Positions 24,856 through 34,087 are shown, counted from the stretch's first letter. The stretch: DNA of 64,000 nt from Cyanobacterium sp. Dongsha4 (GCF_036345015.1 NZ_CP084098.1:3485326-3549325); one strand, 5' to 3'. Notes: generated from the sequence alone by a model not told the origin. Numbers and translations: made by a program.

Positions 24856-26835
24856 TTACCAAAAATATCCCTCTTTAATTCGTGTCTGATTTTTCTTATT
24901 ATCATGTTCTAATAAATATTCTTTTGCAATAACCTGTTTTTCTCTCAAAAAATTGACCTCTTTTTCTCCTATTTCTGTGTCTGTTGATAGTAATATAACT
25001 TGATGAGAAGCTGTAGGAAAATAACGCTCGATAAGGTTATAACGATGAGATGAATCTAATCTTCCTAATGGGGTATCGATGGCAATGGGTAGATTTTTTT
25101 CGGAAACTCTTGCTAATCCCCATAGTAATGAAATCGCTAATATTTGCTTTTCTCCTGCTGATAGTCTATTTTTCTCGATTAAGTTTCCTTGTTCGTTATA
25201 TAATGATAGTGCAAAAGTATCAGATGCGATCGCAACTTTGCTGATAAAGTTAGATTTATGGAGTAAATAACGAAAACAATTAGTAACTTCTGATTCAAGT
25301 TTATTTAATTTTCTTAGGGTTAATTTTTCTTGAAAAAGAGTGAGAGTTTGTTTGACTTTTGGTAACACATCTAAGATATGTTTAATTTGTTGATTTTTCA
25401 GCTTATCTTCTCCATAACTACCTAGTTTTTTTCTAGCTTCTATGATTTTTTGTGTGATATTATCAATGTCTTTTTTCAAGGTTTCACATTTACTTTTAAG
25501 AGAAATTAAGGTAGTTTCCTGTTTTTGACATTCTTTTTCTAGTTGTTTATATTGGGCAGGAGAATCCATTTGAGCTAAAAGTTGCTCTGTTAAAATTAAT
25601 TCTTCTTCTTCTTGATTTAATTCTTTAATTATTTTTTGTGCTTCTTCTTGTTGAAGGGGTAATATTTGGTGAAATTTATGCTCAAAATTAGTTAAAGTAT
25701 TGTCTTCTATGGGTAAATAAATTGTTTGAGAATTAAGTTGTTGACTGATAGTAAATTGTTCTTTATCTAAGTAATCTTTTATTTGTTGATAGATTTCATT
25801 ATTAATATTTATTTTCTCTAAAAAATCTAATAGTTTATAATCTTTTTCCTGCCATAAAGTATGAGCAATGTACAAACTTTTCAATCGAGATTGTTCTTTT
25901 AATTGTATATCTAAATCATCCAACAATTTTTGTATTAAACCTAATGGTAATAGTTTAGCTGATAAACTTTTAAGATGCGATCGCAATGTTTCAATTTTAT
26001 TTTCTAAAAGAGCCTTTTTCCCTTTTAATTGTTCTTTTTCAGTGGCTACTTTTATACCTATATCTCGTAAATTTTGTGAGACTTGCTGATAATTTTTCTG
26101 TAGTTTTCTTAATTGGGATTCTTCTTTTTTTAAATCTTGCAGTAAATCTCTTTTTTCCGCTTCTAATTTTGATAAATTATTTTCAAAATCTACCAATTCA
26201 GAACTACTAGAATACTTATCAATATCTTTTTGTTTACGATTGACTAAAACATCCAAATCAAGGGCTAGTTTATCAGCTAATTCTAATCCTAACAAAGATT
26301 TAATCGCATCTTTCACAGATGCAGTCGGCAATTCTTGTTCGGCTAACTCTTTAACTTGCTCCCCATCAAACAAAAATAAACTAGAAATACCCAAAGGTAA
26401 AAATTTTTCAATATAATCATCCCAATTTTCTGTTAAATTTAGCTCAGGATAATTATCCTCTAAAATACTTAAATTATCACTTCCATCACGACCATTTTTT
26501 TCCCAAAAACGAATTATTTTTAATTCTTTCCATTGGTTATTAACTATATGCTCAAACGTTAATTCTACGGTTGTTTTTTCTCCTAATTTAATATTTTTAT
26601 TAATACACTGATTTAAAAAATCTCTATAACTTAAGTTTTCACGACTACTACATTCTGCTCTTCTACCATAAAGAGCCAATCTCATACTATCCATAAGAGT
26701 AGTTTTGCCGCCACCATTCATCCCTCCAAAAAGAATAATTGGAGCATCATCATTATTTTCTGGAGCTAAATTAATAATATTTCTTCCTTGATAAGGTCCA
26801 AAATTTTCTAAAATTAATTCTTTAAATATGAGCAT
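24856..26835 (-). CDS. dndD: DNA sulfur modification protein DndD, orphan
   Basis: A 659-aa SMC/Rad50-like ATPase matching DndD. The N-terminus has ENFGPYQGRNIINLAP, and Walker A is GGMNGGGKTTLMDS at residues 37-50. The family motif FLFDGEQVKELAE follows near residue 160. A coiled coil occupies about residues 200-500, without a CxxC zinc hook. The C-terminus carries the ABC signature LSAGEKQILAISLLWGLA and Walker B IAIDTPLGRLD. DndD belongs to phosphorothioation systems (dndBCDE), acting on DNA ends or nicks. No dndB, dndC or dndE lies within reach: upstream is gene-free spacer and downstream is an IS982 element only 53 nt away. Either it works with partners elsewhere, or it is an RM-like solitary ATPase. 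Confidence 0.88.
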   Translation of the reverse strand: MLIFKELILENFGPYQGRNIINLAPENNDDAPIILFGGMNGGGKTTLMDSMRLALYGRRAECSSRENLSYRDFLNQCINKNIKLGEKTTVELTFEHIVNNQWKELKIIRFWEKNGRDGSDNLSILEDNYPELNLTENWDDYIEKFLPLGISSLFLFDGEQVKELAEQELPTASVKDAIKSLLGLELADKLALDLDVLVNRKQKDIDKYSSSSELVDFENNLSKLEAEKRDLLQDLKKEESQLRKLQKNYQQVSQNLRDIGIKVATEKEQLKGKKALLENKIETLRSHLKSLSAKLLPLGLIQKLLDDLDIQLKEQSRLKSLYIAHTLWQEKDYKLLDFLEKININNEIYQQIKDYLDKEQFTISQQLNSQTIYLPIEDNTLTNFEHKFHQILPLQQEEAQKIIKELNQEEEELILTEQLLAQMDSPAQYKQLEKECQKQETTLISLKSKCETLKKDIDNITQKIIEARKKLGSYGEDKLKNQQIKHILDVLPKVKQTLTLFQEKLTLRKLNKLESEVTNCFRYLLHKSNFISKVAIASDTFALSLYNEQGNLIEKNRLSAGEKQILAISLLWGLARVSEKNLPIAIDTPLGRLDSSHRYNLIERYFPTASHQVILLSTDTEIGEKEVNFLREKQVIAKEYLLEHDNKKNQTRIKEGYFW

Positions 26836-27794
26836 TTAATAAGAGAGTAAATAATTGCTTTTATTAATAGATAATAAATATAATTATAGCGATTATAGTT
26901 CAATTATGATATGGAAAAAATAGATAATTCTTTTGGTTTGATCATGATTAATTATTTCTTAAAAAAGTTTGAGCTGTATTAGCGGAGAAAAACAGCATTG
27001 ATAGAGCAGGGCTGTTTCATTCTAAAATTTTCTGGTTAAGGCAGGGAATACCTGAGTTCGGAGTTCGTGGTTCGGAGTTAAAAGTAATAATTATTGACAA
27101 AAAAGCTGAATAAATTGATTTTAAATGAGTTTTTCCTAAATTTAATAATTTTTTATTCCAAAATTGGCTCGATGATAACTCGAGAGCGCTTTATTTTTCG
27201 ATACTTTTTTCATCGAACTCAGTTAGGGAATAGGCACTCTTGCAATAGTTTTTAATGGTTTATGGTTATAAATTGATAATCTCAACATTTTTAACTACTT
27301 CTTAATCCTCAAAGCTCTAAAACGCTATATTCTTTTACTGGCAATAGTTTTAGCGTTTTTGTATTTCCACTTTGAAACAGCCCTGCATTGATAGGGGTAA
27401 AGAGGAAAAGAAGTTTTAGAAATGCTCAAAATATGAGGTTGTTACGTTTATACTATACGAGAAATTTTGAGATAAAAACTAGATGAGTTTAGTTAGGGAA
27501 AGCATTAAAAATCTATGGGTGAGTTAATTTCCTCTTGGAGAAAATAATATCTGAAAAAATTTTTAGTTTTGATCTTGACTAATGTGGGGATTTATTGGTT
27601 ATAATAATACTAACACCTAACACCTAATACCTAATACCTGTAGAGGCGTTCATCTGAACGTCTCTATTCGTTTTTGAAGGTTTTTCCCAATTAGAGTAAG
27701 ATAATAAATATTCTCATTTACCATATCTAATCAGTTAGATAAGTATAAATTTGTTTTTATAAAGAAGAGATATTAAACTTAGGAAATAATAACA
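26836..27794. other. Long gene-free region upstream of dndD, with a MITE and a hairpin
   Basis: About 960 bases without a supportable gene. Positions 26997-27394 hold a MITE-like element with its target duplication. Position 27641-27666 is an inverted repeat, TAGAGGCGTT-CATCTG-AACGTCTCTA with one wobble pair, of the dispersed cyanobacterial type. 27612-27640 shows a heptamer-like tract (ACACCTA/ATACCTA). The thioredoxin promoter should lie in 27670-27790, with no clear consensus boxes. I looked for dndC/dndB remnants and saw none. Confidence 0.6.
27005..27386. mobile_element. MITE-like element, copy 1 (382 bp)
   Basis: The ends form a perfect 14-bp inverted repeat: GCAGGGCTGTTTCA (27006-27019) and TGAAACAGCCCTGC (27373-27386). 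An 8-bp direct repeat, ATTGATAG, flanks it (26997-27004 and 27387-27394). There is no transposase ORF. The interior contains a GGAGTTC heptamer tract (about 27055-27080) and a long near-identical stretch shared with copy 2 at 37630-37926. The autonomous parent is not in this window; the 8-bp duplication and ends could suit ISAs1- or ISL3-like families, but that is a guess. Confidence 0.85.
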
Positions 27795-28118
27795 ATGAGT
27801 AAAGTAATTGAAATTGAAGATTCCCAGTTCAAGAGTGCAGTTATAGAAGAAAATCAGCCTGTTTTGGCTTATTTTTGGGCTCAATGGTGTGGTCCTTGTC
27901 GTTTAGTTTCTCCTTCTATTAGTTGGATAGCAGAAACTTACAGCGATCGCCTCAAGGTGGTAAAATTGGAAGTAGATGCTAGTCCTGAAAGTGTATCTCA
28001 ATGCAAAGTGGAGGGTGTTCCTGCGTTAAGATTATTTAAACAGGGTGAAGTGGTTAAAAGTCATGAAGGTGCTATTGGTAAAGATAAACTCAAAGAGTTT
28101 GTGGAAGCGGTAGTTTAA
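27795..28118 (+). CDS. Thioredoxin family protein, x-type-like
   Basis: A 107-aa single-domain thioredoxin with the active site WCGPC in FWAQWCGPCRLVSPS and the conserved cis-proline region VEGVPALRLFKQGEVV. It lacks a signal peptide, so it is a cytoplasmic disulfide reductant. The sequence around QCKVEGVPALRLF resembles the x-type (slr1139-like) cyanobacterial thioredoxins more than the m-type, from memory. An aminotransferase gene follows 65 nt downstream on the same strand. AGGAAA precedes the ATG. Confidence 0.9.
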   Translation: MSKVIEIEDSQFKSAVIEENQPVLAYFWAQWCGPCRLVSPSISWIAETYSDRLKVVKLEVDASPESVSQCKVEGVPALRLFKQGEVVKSHEGAIGKDKLKEFVEAVV

Positions 28119-28183
28119 TTCTATGGGGAATTAGGAATGAAGAATCAGGAGTTATTAGTTTTCAATAATTTTTCTCTACAAAT

Positions 28184-29362
28184 ATGCAGTTATCAGATAG
28201 ACTAAAACCCCTAGAAAAAAATGTTTTTGCTGATATGGATAGGGCGAAAACAGAGGCGATAAATTTAGGAAAAAATATTATTGATTTGTCTTTAGGCTCG
28301 TCTGATTTGGGTACTTCTGAGCATATAATTAAAACCATAGAGGAATCTTTACATAATTCTGATAATCATGGTTATTTATTGCATGGTGGTACAGCTAATT
28401 TTCGGCAGATAGCCGCCAATTGGTATGAAAAAAGATTCGGAGTTGCTGTAGATTGGGAAACAGAAGTTTTGCCCTTAATTGGTTGTCAGGAAGGTACTGC
28501 CCATCTACCTTTAGCTATTATAAACCAAGGTGACTATGCTCTTTTATTAGATCCGGGTTATCCTTCCCATGCAGGGGGTATTTATATGGCGGGGGGGAAT
28601 ATTTATCCTATGCCTTTATTAGCTGAAAATAGTTTTTTACCTCAGTTTAATGAAATTCCTGCGGCGATACTTTCTAAAGCAAAAATGATGGTTTTGAGTT
28701 ATCCCCATAACCCTACAACTGCGATCGCATCTTTAGATTTTTTTGACTCTGCATTTCATTTTTGTCAGGCAAATAATTTAGTTTTAGTCCATGATTTTCC
28801 CTATATGGATATAGTTTTCGATGAAAATAAAGCACCATCTATTTTACAAGCTGATAGAAAAAAAGAAATATCGATAGAATTTTTTACCTTTTCTAAATCT
28901 TATAATATGGGGGGTTTTAGAATAGGTTTTGCTATCGGTAATTCTCAATTAATTAAAGCATTAAAACAAATTAAATCGGTAGTTGATTTTAATCAGTATA
29001 AAGGTATATTAGAAGGGGCAATAACTGCTTTAACTTCTTCTCAAGAATGTGTTGCTGAGACGGTAAAAATTTACCGAGAAAGAAGAGATTTTTTGGTGAA
29101 AGAATTAAATAATATTGGTTGGCATACTCCTACCCCTTCGGCTACTCTTTATCTCTGGGCAAAATTACCAGAAAAATGGCGGAAAGATTCGATCGCATTT
29201 TGTGTAAACTTAGTAAAGGAAACAGGGGTGGCTTTATCTCCCGGTGCTGGTTTTGGTAGTTGTGGAGAAGGATATGTGAGATTTGCTTTAGTAAAACCTC
29301 CTGAAGTTTTAAAAGAAGCCGTTGACAAAATAGCCTCTTTTCTTGATAGCAATTCTATTTGA
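28184..29362 (+). CDS. Class I/II aminotransferase, LL-diaminopimelate aminotransferase-like
   Basis: A 392-aa PLP-dependent fold-type I aminotransferase. The PLP lysine is in FFTFSKSYNMGGFRIGFA. The Asp that contacts the pyridine nitrogen is in LVLVHDFPYMD, and YPHNPTTA holds the conserved Asn. The N-terminal GYLLHGGTANFRQIAA matches aminotransferases annotated as LL-DAP or succinyl-DAP aminotransferase, but the DAP-specific residues cannot be confirmed by eye, so the amino acid substrate is open. It follows the thioredoxin gene by 65 nt and may be co-transcribed with it. Confidence 0.85.
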   Translation: MQLSDRLKPLEKNVFADMDRAKTEAINLGKNIIDLSLGSSDLGTSEHIIKTIEESLHNSDNHGYLLHGGTANFRQIAANWYEKRFGVAVDWETEVLPLIGCQEGTAHLPLAIINQGDYALLLDPGYPSHAGGIYMAGGNIYPMPLLAENSFLPQFNEIPAAILSKAKMMVLSYPHNPTTAIASLDFFDSAFHFCQANNLVLVHDFPYMDIVFDENKAPSILQADRKKEISIEFFTFSKSYNMGGFRIGFAIGNSQLIKALKQIKSVVDFNQYKGILEGAITALTSSQECVAETVKIYRERRDFLVKELNNIGWHTPTPSATLYLWAKLPEKWRKDSIAFCVNLVKETGVALSPGAGFGSCGEGYVRFALVKPPEVLKEAVDKIASFLDSNSI

Positions 29363-29452
29363 ATCATGACACTCTGGTTAGTGGAAGTCTGGAGTTAGGA
29401 GTAAGTATTTTCAACAACCTGATAATTTCCGAGATTTTTTTATCTATCAATA

Positions 29453-29719
29453 TTAAAAAACCATTAAGAAGATTTGGCTAAAAATATTAAACTCCTGTAA
29501 CATAGCAATCTCATCTGATGATAGGAGAGATTTTAAAGATTGAAGTGATGAAATACTAATATTGCGTATTCCCAATAACTCAAAACCAATGACCTTATTA
29601 TATTTATTATAATCAACAATTATACCTTTTTCTATTTCTTCAGAATCTAAAACATCATCTTCATGTAACTGTACATATATAGCATCAACTTCAGGGTCAT
29701 ATTCACTAATTCTAATCAT
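29453..29719 (-). CDS. DUF2283 domain protein, probable partner of the DUF4258 protein
   Basis: An 88-aa protein beginning MIRISEYDPEVDAIYVQL, with GIIVDYNKYNKVIGFELLGI, the full DUF2283 pattern of a small beta-rich fold. It overlaps the end of the upstream DUF4258 gene by 8 nt, so the two are translationally coupled. In such pairs DUF2283 is suggested to be the antitoxin. The C-terminal extension (LQEFNIFSQIFLMVF) is hydrophobic and unusual. A GTG-type longer start at 29737 exists but adds only six residues. Confidence 0.8.
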   Translation of the reverse strand: MIRISEYDPEVDAIYVQLHEDDVLDSEEIEKGIIVDYNKYNKVIGFELLGIRNISISSLQSLKSLLSSDEIAMLQEFNIFSQIFLMVF

Positions 29720-29978
29720 GTTTGTAATTCCTATCAAAATAAACTGTAATAATTAATGGTGGATTTTTTCTGTGATTATAAACAACTTTCAAAGCCCTAT
29801 TACTATATTCTTTAATACGTTTCCAGCAACAAGTTTCACAAATTGTAATGTCGAGGTTATCATAAACTTCTATATAGTCTGGATTCTTAATTACCTGTTC
29901 AATCCATTCTAACTTTATTTGTTTTCTACCATAACTTTTTAATTGCTGTTTAGCGTGATTAGAGAAAAGATATTGCAA
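29712..29978 (-). CDS. DUF4258 domain protein, possible toxin of a toxin-antitoxin-like pair
   Basis: An 88-aa protein starting MQYLFSNHAKQQLKSYG. The DUF4258 pattern is clear: SNHAxxxLxxR/GxxxxxIEQVIKNPD and the C-terminal LKVVYNHRKNPPLIITVYFDR. The family resembles RelE/BrnT-type small proteins, and many members sit next to DUF2283 genes. The overlapping DUF2283 gene downstream supports a two-gene module. Activity as a toxin has not been shown for this sequence; it is an inference from family and arrangement. Confidence 0.82.
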   Translation of the reverse strand: MQYLFSNHAKQQLKSYGRKQIKLEWIEQVIKNPDYIEVYDNLDITICETCCWKRIKEYSNRALKVVYNHRKNPPLIITVYFDRNYKHD

Positions 29979-30086
29979 AAGAAAATACCCCTTAAATGGG
30001 AAAGCATTAACAGTATATTAGTTTTCGATTGAGTAGGTGACGGGAATACTTTAGTATTAAAAATGTTTAATTCTTAATTGTTAAAA

Positions 30087-30929
30087 ATGATTCCTAATCC
30101 ATTAATTTTAGATACCTTAATTAAAGACTGGCTGTTAGAAGATATTGGTAGAGGCGATCGCACTACAGAAAGTATATTTGGAGATAACAAAATTGGCAAA
30201 GCCCATTGGATTATTAAAGAAACAGGGGTAATAGCAGGTTTACCTATGGCCGAAAAGGTATTTAAAATGTTAGATCCTATGTCAAAATGTGAAAGATTAG
30301 TTTTAGAGGGAGAAAAGCAGGAAAAAGGGACAAAAATCTTGACTATAGAAGGGAAAATTTCAGCATTACTAACAGGAGAAAGAGTGGCTTTAAATTTAGT
30401 CATGCGGTTAAGCGGTATTGCGACAGAAGCCCGAAAGTATGTGGAGGCAATCCAAGACTATCCCACCAAATTAGTTGATACTCGTAAAACCATCCCCGGA
30501 TTAAGGATTTTGGAAAAATATGCTTCTGCAGTTGGTGGGGCAACCAATCACCGTATTGGCTTAGATGATGGAATTATGATCAAAGACAATCATATTCAAG
30601 GAGCAGGGGGAATAAAAGAAGCAGTGGATAAAGTAAGAAAAAATATGCCTTATCCTTTAAGTATTGAGGTAGAAACCAGTGATTTAACTCAAGTAGAAGA
30701 TGCGATCGCATCTGGGGTTGAAATTATAATGTTAGATAACATGGCCATAGAAACCATGAAAGAAGCGGTTAAACTAATAAGAAAAAGTAACCCCTTAACT
30801 AAGATAGAAGCATCGGGTAACGTTACTTTAGATAATATTCAAGCAATTGCTGCCACGGGAGTTGACTACATTTCCACCAGCGCACCTATCACTCGCTCAT
30901 CATGGTTGGATATTAGTATGAGAATGTGA
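30087..30929 (+). CDS. nadC: Nicotinate-nucleotide pyrophosphorylase (quinolinate phosphoribosyltransferase)
   Basis: A 280-aa enzyme that converts quinolinate and PRPP to nicotinate mononucleotide. Recognisable parts are LLEDIGRGDRTTESIF near the N-terminus, ALNLVMRLSGIATEARKYV, VDTRKTIPGLRILEKYA (PRPP/quinolinate site), and the C-terminal barrel strands IEVETSDL and IMLDNM. The ATG at 30087 gives MIPNPLILDTL; a TTG at 30078 would add three residues. Its product is the substrate of NadD, also in this window at 5655. It is transcribed alone. Confidence 0.95.
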   Translation: MIPNPLILDTLIKDWLLEDIGRGDRTTESIFGDNKIGKAHWIIKETGVIAGLPMAEKVFKMLDPMSKCERLVLEGEKQEKGTKILTIEGKISALLTGERVALNLVMRLSGIATEARKYVEAIQDYPTKLVDTRKTIPGLRILEKYASAVGGATNHRIGLDDGIMIKDNHIQGAGGIKEAVDKVRKNMPYPLSIEVETSDLTQVEDAIASGVEIIMLDNMAIETMKEAVKLIRKSNPLTKIEASGNVTLDNIQAIAATGVDYISTSAPITRSSWLDISMRM

Positions 30930-31030
30930 GTAAAAGGCTAGGGGCAATGATTTGAGTTAGGAGTTAGGAGTTAAGATAAAAAAGAAATTTCCCCCCAATA
31001 ACCTAAGCCCCTACTTCTCCAATACCCTAA

Positions 31031-31924
31031 TCATGACTCGTGGGCATGGTAAGAACTACGCACTAAAGGCGCACTACGCACATGACTGAAGCCTAAAGAA
31101 GAAGCTATTTTCCCTAATTCTTCAAATTCATCGGGAGTCCAATACTTTTGTACGGGTAAATGGGCTAAAGATGGTCTGAGATACTGCCCCAAGGTGATGC
31201 GATCGCACTTTATTTTTCTTAAATCTTCCAAAGTAGCAATAATTTCCGCTAAGGTTTCTCCTAATCCTAACATTAACCCTGATTTAGTAGGAATATTAGG
31301 ATTTATCTCTTTAACAATCTCCAATACTCGTAGAGAGCGATGGTATTTCCCTCCCTTACGCACAGGATTTTGTAATCTTGCCACCGTTTCCAGATTATGA
31401 TTATAACAAGCAGGATTTGCTTTTACAATGGTTTTAACGCTCTCCCACTGCTGTTGTAAAGCATTTTTTCCCGTACCAAAATCGGGAGTTAGCACCTCTA
31501 TTAAAGTATCAGGATTCATTTTTCTAATCGCTTCCATTACCCTTACAAACCAAAACGCACCCCCATCAGCCAAGTCATCCCTTGCCACGGAGGTTAAAAC
31601 TACGTATTTTAATCCCAATAAATTAACGGCCTCTGCCACCTTTTGCGGCTCATTTTCATCTAATATCATGGGTGCTTTACCCTTTTCTACCTGACAAAAA
31701 CCACAGTTACGAGTACATACATCCCCCATCAGCAAAAATGTTGCTGTACCCTGACTATAACACTCTCCCCGATTAGGGCAACGTCCTTCTTCGCAAATTG
31801 TATGAATTTTTCTTTGTTTGACAATTTTTTGAACCCTTGAAATCTCTGATGCTTTACCAATGGGAGCACGTAACCAAGAAGGCAAATTAATTAAATCGGA
31901 GGTAGGAGAGCTTGTTACGGTCAT
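31031..31924 (-). CDS. lipA: Lipoyl synthase
   Basis: A 297-aa radical SAM enzyme that inserts two sulfurs into octanoyl chains on lipoyl domains. Both cluster motifs are present: the auxiliary [12 protein letters not shown] (CX4CX5C) and the radical [11 protein letters not shown] (CX3CX2C). The C-terminal RSSYHA supplies the conserved RSSY serine ligand. The start [11 protein letters not shown] is likely correct, as [13 protein letters not shown] follows at the usual distance. Cyanobacteria often carry two lipA genes; this one stands alone, divergent from a response regulator. Confidence 0.96.
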   Translation of the reverse strand: MTVTSSPTSDLINLPSWLRAPIGKASEISRVQKIVKQRKIHTICEEGRCPNRGECYSQGTATFLLMGDVCTRNCGFCQVEKGKAPMILDENEPQKVAEAVNLLGLKYVVLTSVARDDLADGGAFWFVRVMEAIRKMNPDTLIEVLTPDFGTGKNALQQQWESVKTIVKANPACYNHNLETVARLQNPVRKGGKYHRSLRVLEIVKEINPNIPTKSGLMLGLGETLAEIIATLEDLRKIKCDRITLGQYLRPSLAHLPVQKYWTPDEFEELGKIASSLGFSHVRSAPLVRSSYHAHES

Positions 31925-32010
31925 ACTTAAAGATAAGAAAAATTAGATAAAATAATCATATTTGATCATAGTTTAATATACTTAATAAGATTAGGGTCTT
32001 TAATTTAGAC

Positions 32011-32016
32011 AAGGAG
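32011..32016 (+). promoter_or_regulatory. Ribosome-binding site that fixes the response-regulator start
   Basis: AAGGAG lies 7 nt before GTG at 32024 but only 1 nt before an in-frame TTG at 32018. The spacing selects GTG as the start. Confidence 0.75.
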
Positions 32017-32023
32017 TTTGATT

Positions 32024-32578
32024 GTGTCAAGTCACAAAGTATTAGTAATCGATGACAGTATGGTCATTAGAAGAACCGTCAAGGGTATGTTGCCCGATGA
32101 TAAATTTGAGGTAGTTGAAGCCAAAGACGGCGCCCAAGGACTAGAATTAATTCATACTTGTAACCCTAACTTGATCATGTTAGATTTCTTTTTACCGAAA
32201 AAGAGTGGTTATGAAGTATTCCAAGAAATACAAAAAGATCCCCGTCTCAAAGCCATTCCCCTACTGTTAATGTCTGGGCGGAAAGATGAAGTAACTGATA
32301 AAATACCTGAACCCTTTGAATTCTTTTCATTTTTAGAAAAACCTTTTGATCAAAAACAGCTAATTCAGGGTATTCGGGAATCTATGGAGAAATCCAAGAA
32401 ACTTGCCCATTTACAACCTGTAGCTAGTACCACTGCTCAGACTACTATGGATAGTGGTGTTGATAGTGAGCAATTACAGAAACTACAGGCTCAAGTTCAA
32501 CATTTAGAGTCAGAAGTTGCACAAATGAAAAAACAAATTAATCAGTTAGTTTCTTTCATCAAGAAAAAATTACAGTAA
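32024..32578 (+). CDS. Response regulator, receiver domain plus C-terminal coiled coil
   Basis: A 184-aa protein. The receiver domain fills about residues 4-118 with VIDDS (acidic pocket), phospho-acceptor Asp in IMLDFFLPKKSGYE, LMSGR and the conserved Lys in FLEKPFD. A linker with SVDSEQ-type residues leads into a coiled coil (LQKLQAQVQHLESEVAQMKK) at the C-terminus, instead of a DNA-binding domain. Such PilG/PatA-like or CheY-like regulators act by protein contact, for example in motility or cell-surface control. No sensor kinase is adjacent. A small membrane protein gene follows 3 nt after its stop. Confidence 0.88.
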   Translation: MSSHKVLVIDDSMVIRRTVKGMLPDDKFEVVEAKDGAQGLELIHTCNPNLIMLDFFLPKKSGYEVFQEIQKDPRLKAIPLLLMSGRKDEVTDKIPEPFEFFSFLEKPFDQKQLIQGIRESMEKSKKLAHLQPVASTTAQTTMDSGVDSEQLQKLQAQVQHLESEVAQMKKQINQLVSFIKKKLQ

Positions 32579-32581
32579 ATA

Positions 32582-32788
32582 ATGTTGACAAACCAGTTTT
32601 TTTTCCTTAGTAAAGTTATTTTTTTATCCACTATCATTTCCTTTATAATTAAATACGGTTTAGATAATTGGATTTTAGAAATTAATGAAACTTTTTTAGC
32701 TATTTTTATTATTTCTTTTCCTGTTATAACCCTTGCAGTTATTTTATTCGTAAAACATCAGCGAGAACTTAGTAAATGGGAAAATTAG
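32582..32788 (+). CDS. Small two-helix membrane protein, unknown
   Basis: A 68-aa hydrophobic protein starting MLTNQFFFLSKVIFLSTII. Two membrane segments are likely (residues about 8-24 and 38-58), followed by a charged tail HQRELSKWEN. It starts 3 nt after the response-regulator stop codon, so it is probably co-transcribed and translationally coupled with it. I do not recognise the family; its position suggests, but does not prove, a role related to the regulator. Confidence 0.55.
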   Translation: MLTNQFFFLSKVIFLSTIISFIIKYGLDNWILEINETFLAIFIISFPVITLAVILFVKHQRELSKWEN

Positions 32789-33058
32789 ATATTCTATTGA
32801 TAGTCCACACAAGACATCTTTGAATAGCTATAACAATCCTAAGTTGCTTCACTTTTATATGAAGATATAAAGTTATCATGGCTCTCCTACTCCTCGCCGT
32901 GTAAACTATTGCTTAAAGTAGGCTGATGGGCAACAGGCAACAGTATCTAATAAACTTCCTCCTAATACCCCAACATCCTAACCTTCCAATACCCTGATAC
33001 CTACTTAAAATTTATTATTTTAGACAGTGAAAATAAACTAATATTAGCTTAATGAATT

Positions 33059-34087
33059 ATGGATTTTGCCAAGTGGATCAGTTTTTGTAGTGTTATCATT
33101 CTTATCTATATCATTTGGCAAGTTAGAAAAATTTTGCTGTTGGTTTTTACGGCGGTTGTTTTAGCTATCACTCTTAACTTATTGGTAGAAAAACTATGTA
33201 AATTAGGTTTAAAAAGAGGTTATGGAGTCATTGTTGCTACCGTTACTTTTTTAGTTGCGATCGCACTTTTTTTTGTAATCATAGTACCATCTTTGGTTTT
33301 TCAGTTTCAGGAATTATTAACTCTTTTACCGCAAGGTATTGACAAAATCATATTTCAAATTGAAAATATCAAAAATAATTTATCACCTGAAATAAGTGAT
33401 TCTTTTCCTGATTTAGAAGATATATTACCCCAAGTTCAGCCCATTATTAGTGATTTACTAACTAGAGGATTTAATTTTGTTTCTGGATTTTTAGGAGCTT
33501 TATTAAGTGGTGTTTTACTAATAGCATTAACCCTAATGTTTTTGGTTGAACCTACCCCTTATAAACAAGGATTTGTGCGTCTATTTCCTGCTTTTTATCG
33601 TCGGCGTATTGGTGGTATTCTTAACCGCACAGAAAAAGATTTAGAAGAATGGTTAACAGATACTTTTATCAAAATAATTGCCGTTAGTATTTTAACTTTT
33701 ATTGTTCTTTTTATTCTCGGTATTCCCTTAATCGCTGTTCAAGCATTATTAGCAGGTATTTTGTCTTTTACCCCTTACATTGGACCTATTTTTAGTGTTA
33801 TATTTCCAGTTGCGATCGCATTTATTTATTCTCCTTGGAAACCTTGGGCAATTTTAATAATTTATATCTTAATTTTTTGTGGTGTTGATAGAATTATTAT
33901 CCCAAAATTAAGACCTCATCGAGTGAATTTAATACCAGCAAATATCATTATTGCTGAAGTTATTTTTGCCAGTTTTTTAGGATTATTAGGCTTATTTTTG
34001 GTTGTGCCATTAACTATTATCAGTCAAATATTATTAGAAGAAATTTTAATCAAAGATATTTTTGATCATTGGCAACGAAAAAATTAA
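33059..34087 (+). CDS. AI-2E family transporter (PerM-like)
   Basis: A 342-aa polytopic membrane protein of the AI-2E/PerM/TxA superfamily. Eight or so hydrophobic segments are seen, with the usual long periplasmic loop (about residues 80-150) and the conserved C-terminal region ILSFTPYIGPIFSVIFPVAIAF and LGLLGLFLVVPL. Family members have been tied to AI-2 export, Na+/H+ antiport and other transport; the substrate here is unknown. The ATG at 33059 is preceded by a weak ribosome-binding site. No operon partner is apparent. Confidence 0.88.
   Translation: MDFAKWISFCSVIILIYIIWQVRKILLLVFTAVVLAITLNLLVEKLCKLGLKRGYGVIVATVTFLVAIALFFVIIVPSLVFQFQELLTLLPQGIDKIIFQIENIKNNLSPEISDSFPDLEDILPQVQPIISDLLTRGFNFVSGFLGALLSGVLLIALTLMFLVEPTPYKQGFVRLFPAFYRRRIGGILNRTEKDLEEWLTDTFIKIIAVSILTFIVLFILGIPLIAVQALLAGILSFTPYIGPIFSVIFPVAIAFIYSPWKPWAILIIYILIFCGVDRIIIPKLRPHRVNLIPANIIIAEVIFASFLGLLGLFLVVPLTIISQILLEEILIKDIFDHWQRKN

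Noticed and set aside
24856-27794. Complete phosphorothioation (dnd) operon
   Set aside because: No dndB, dndC or dndE reading frame, whole or broken, is visible on either side of dndD.
26836-27794. Hidden gene upstream of dndD
   Set aside because: All frames are broken by stops; the region is accounted for by a MITE, a hairpin and AT-rich DNA.
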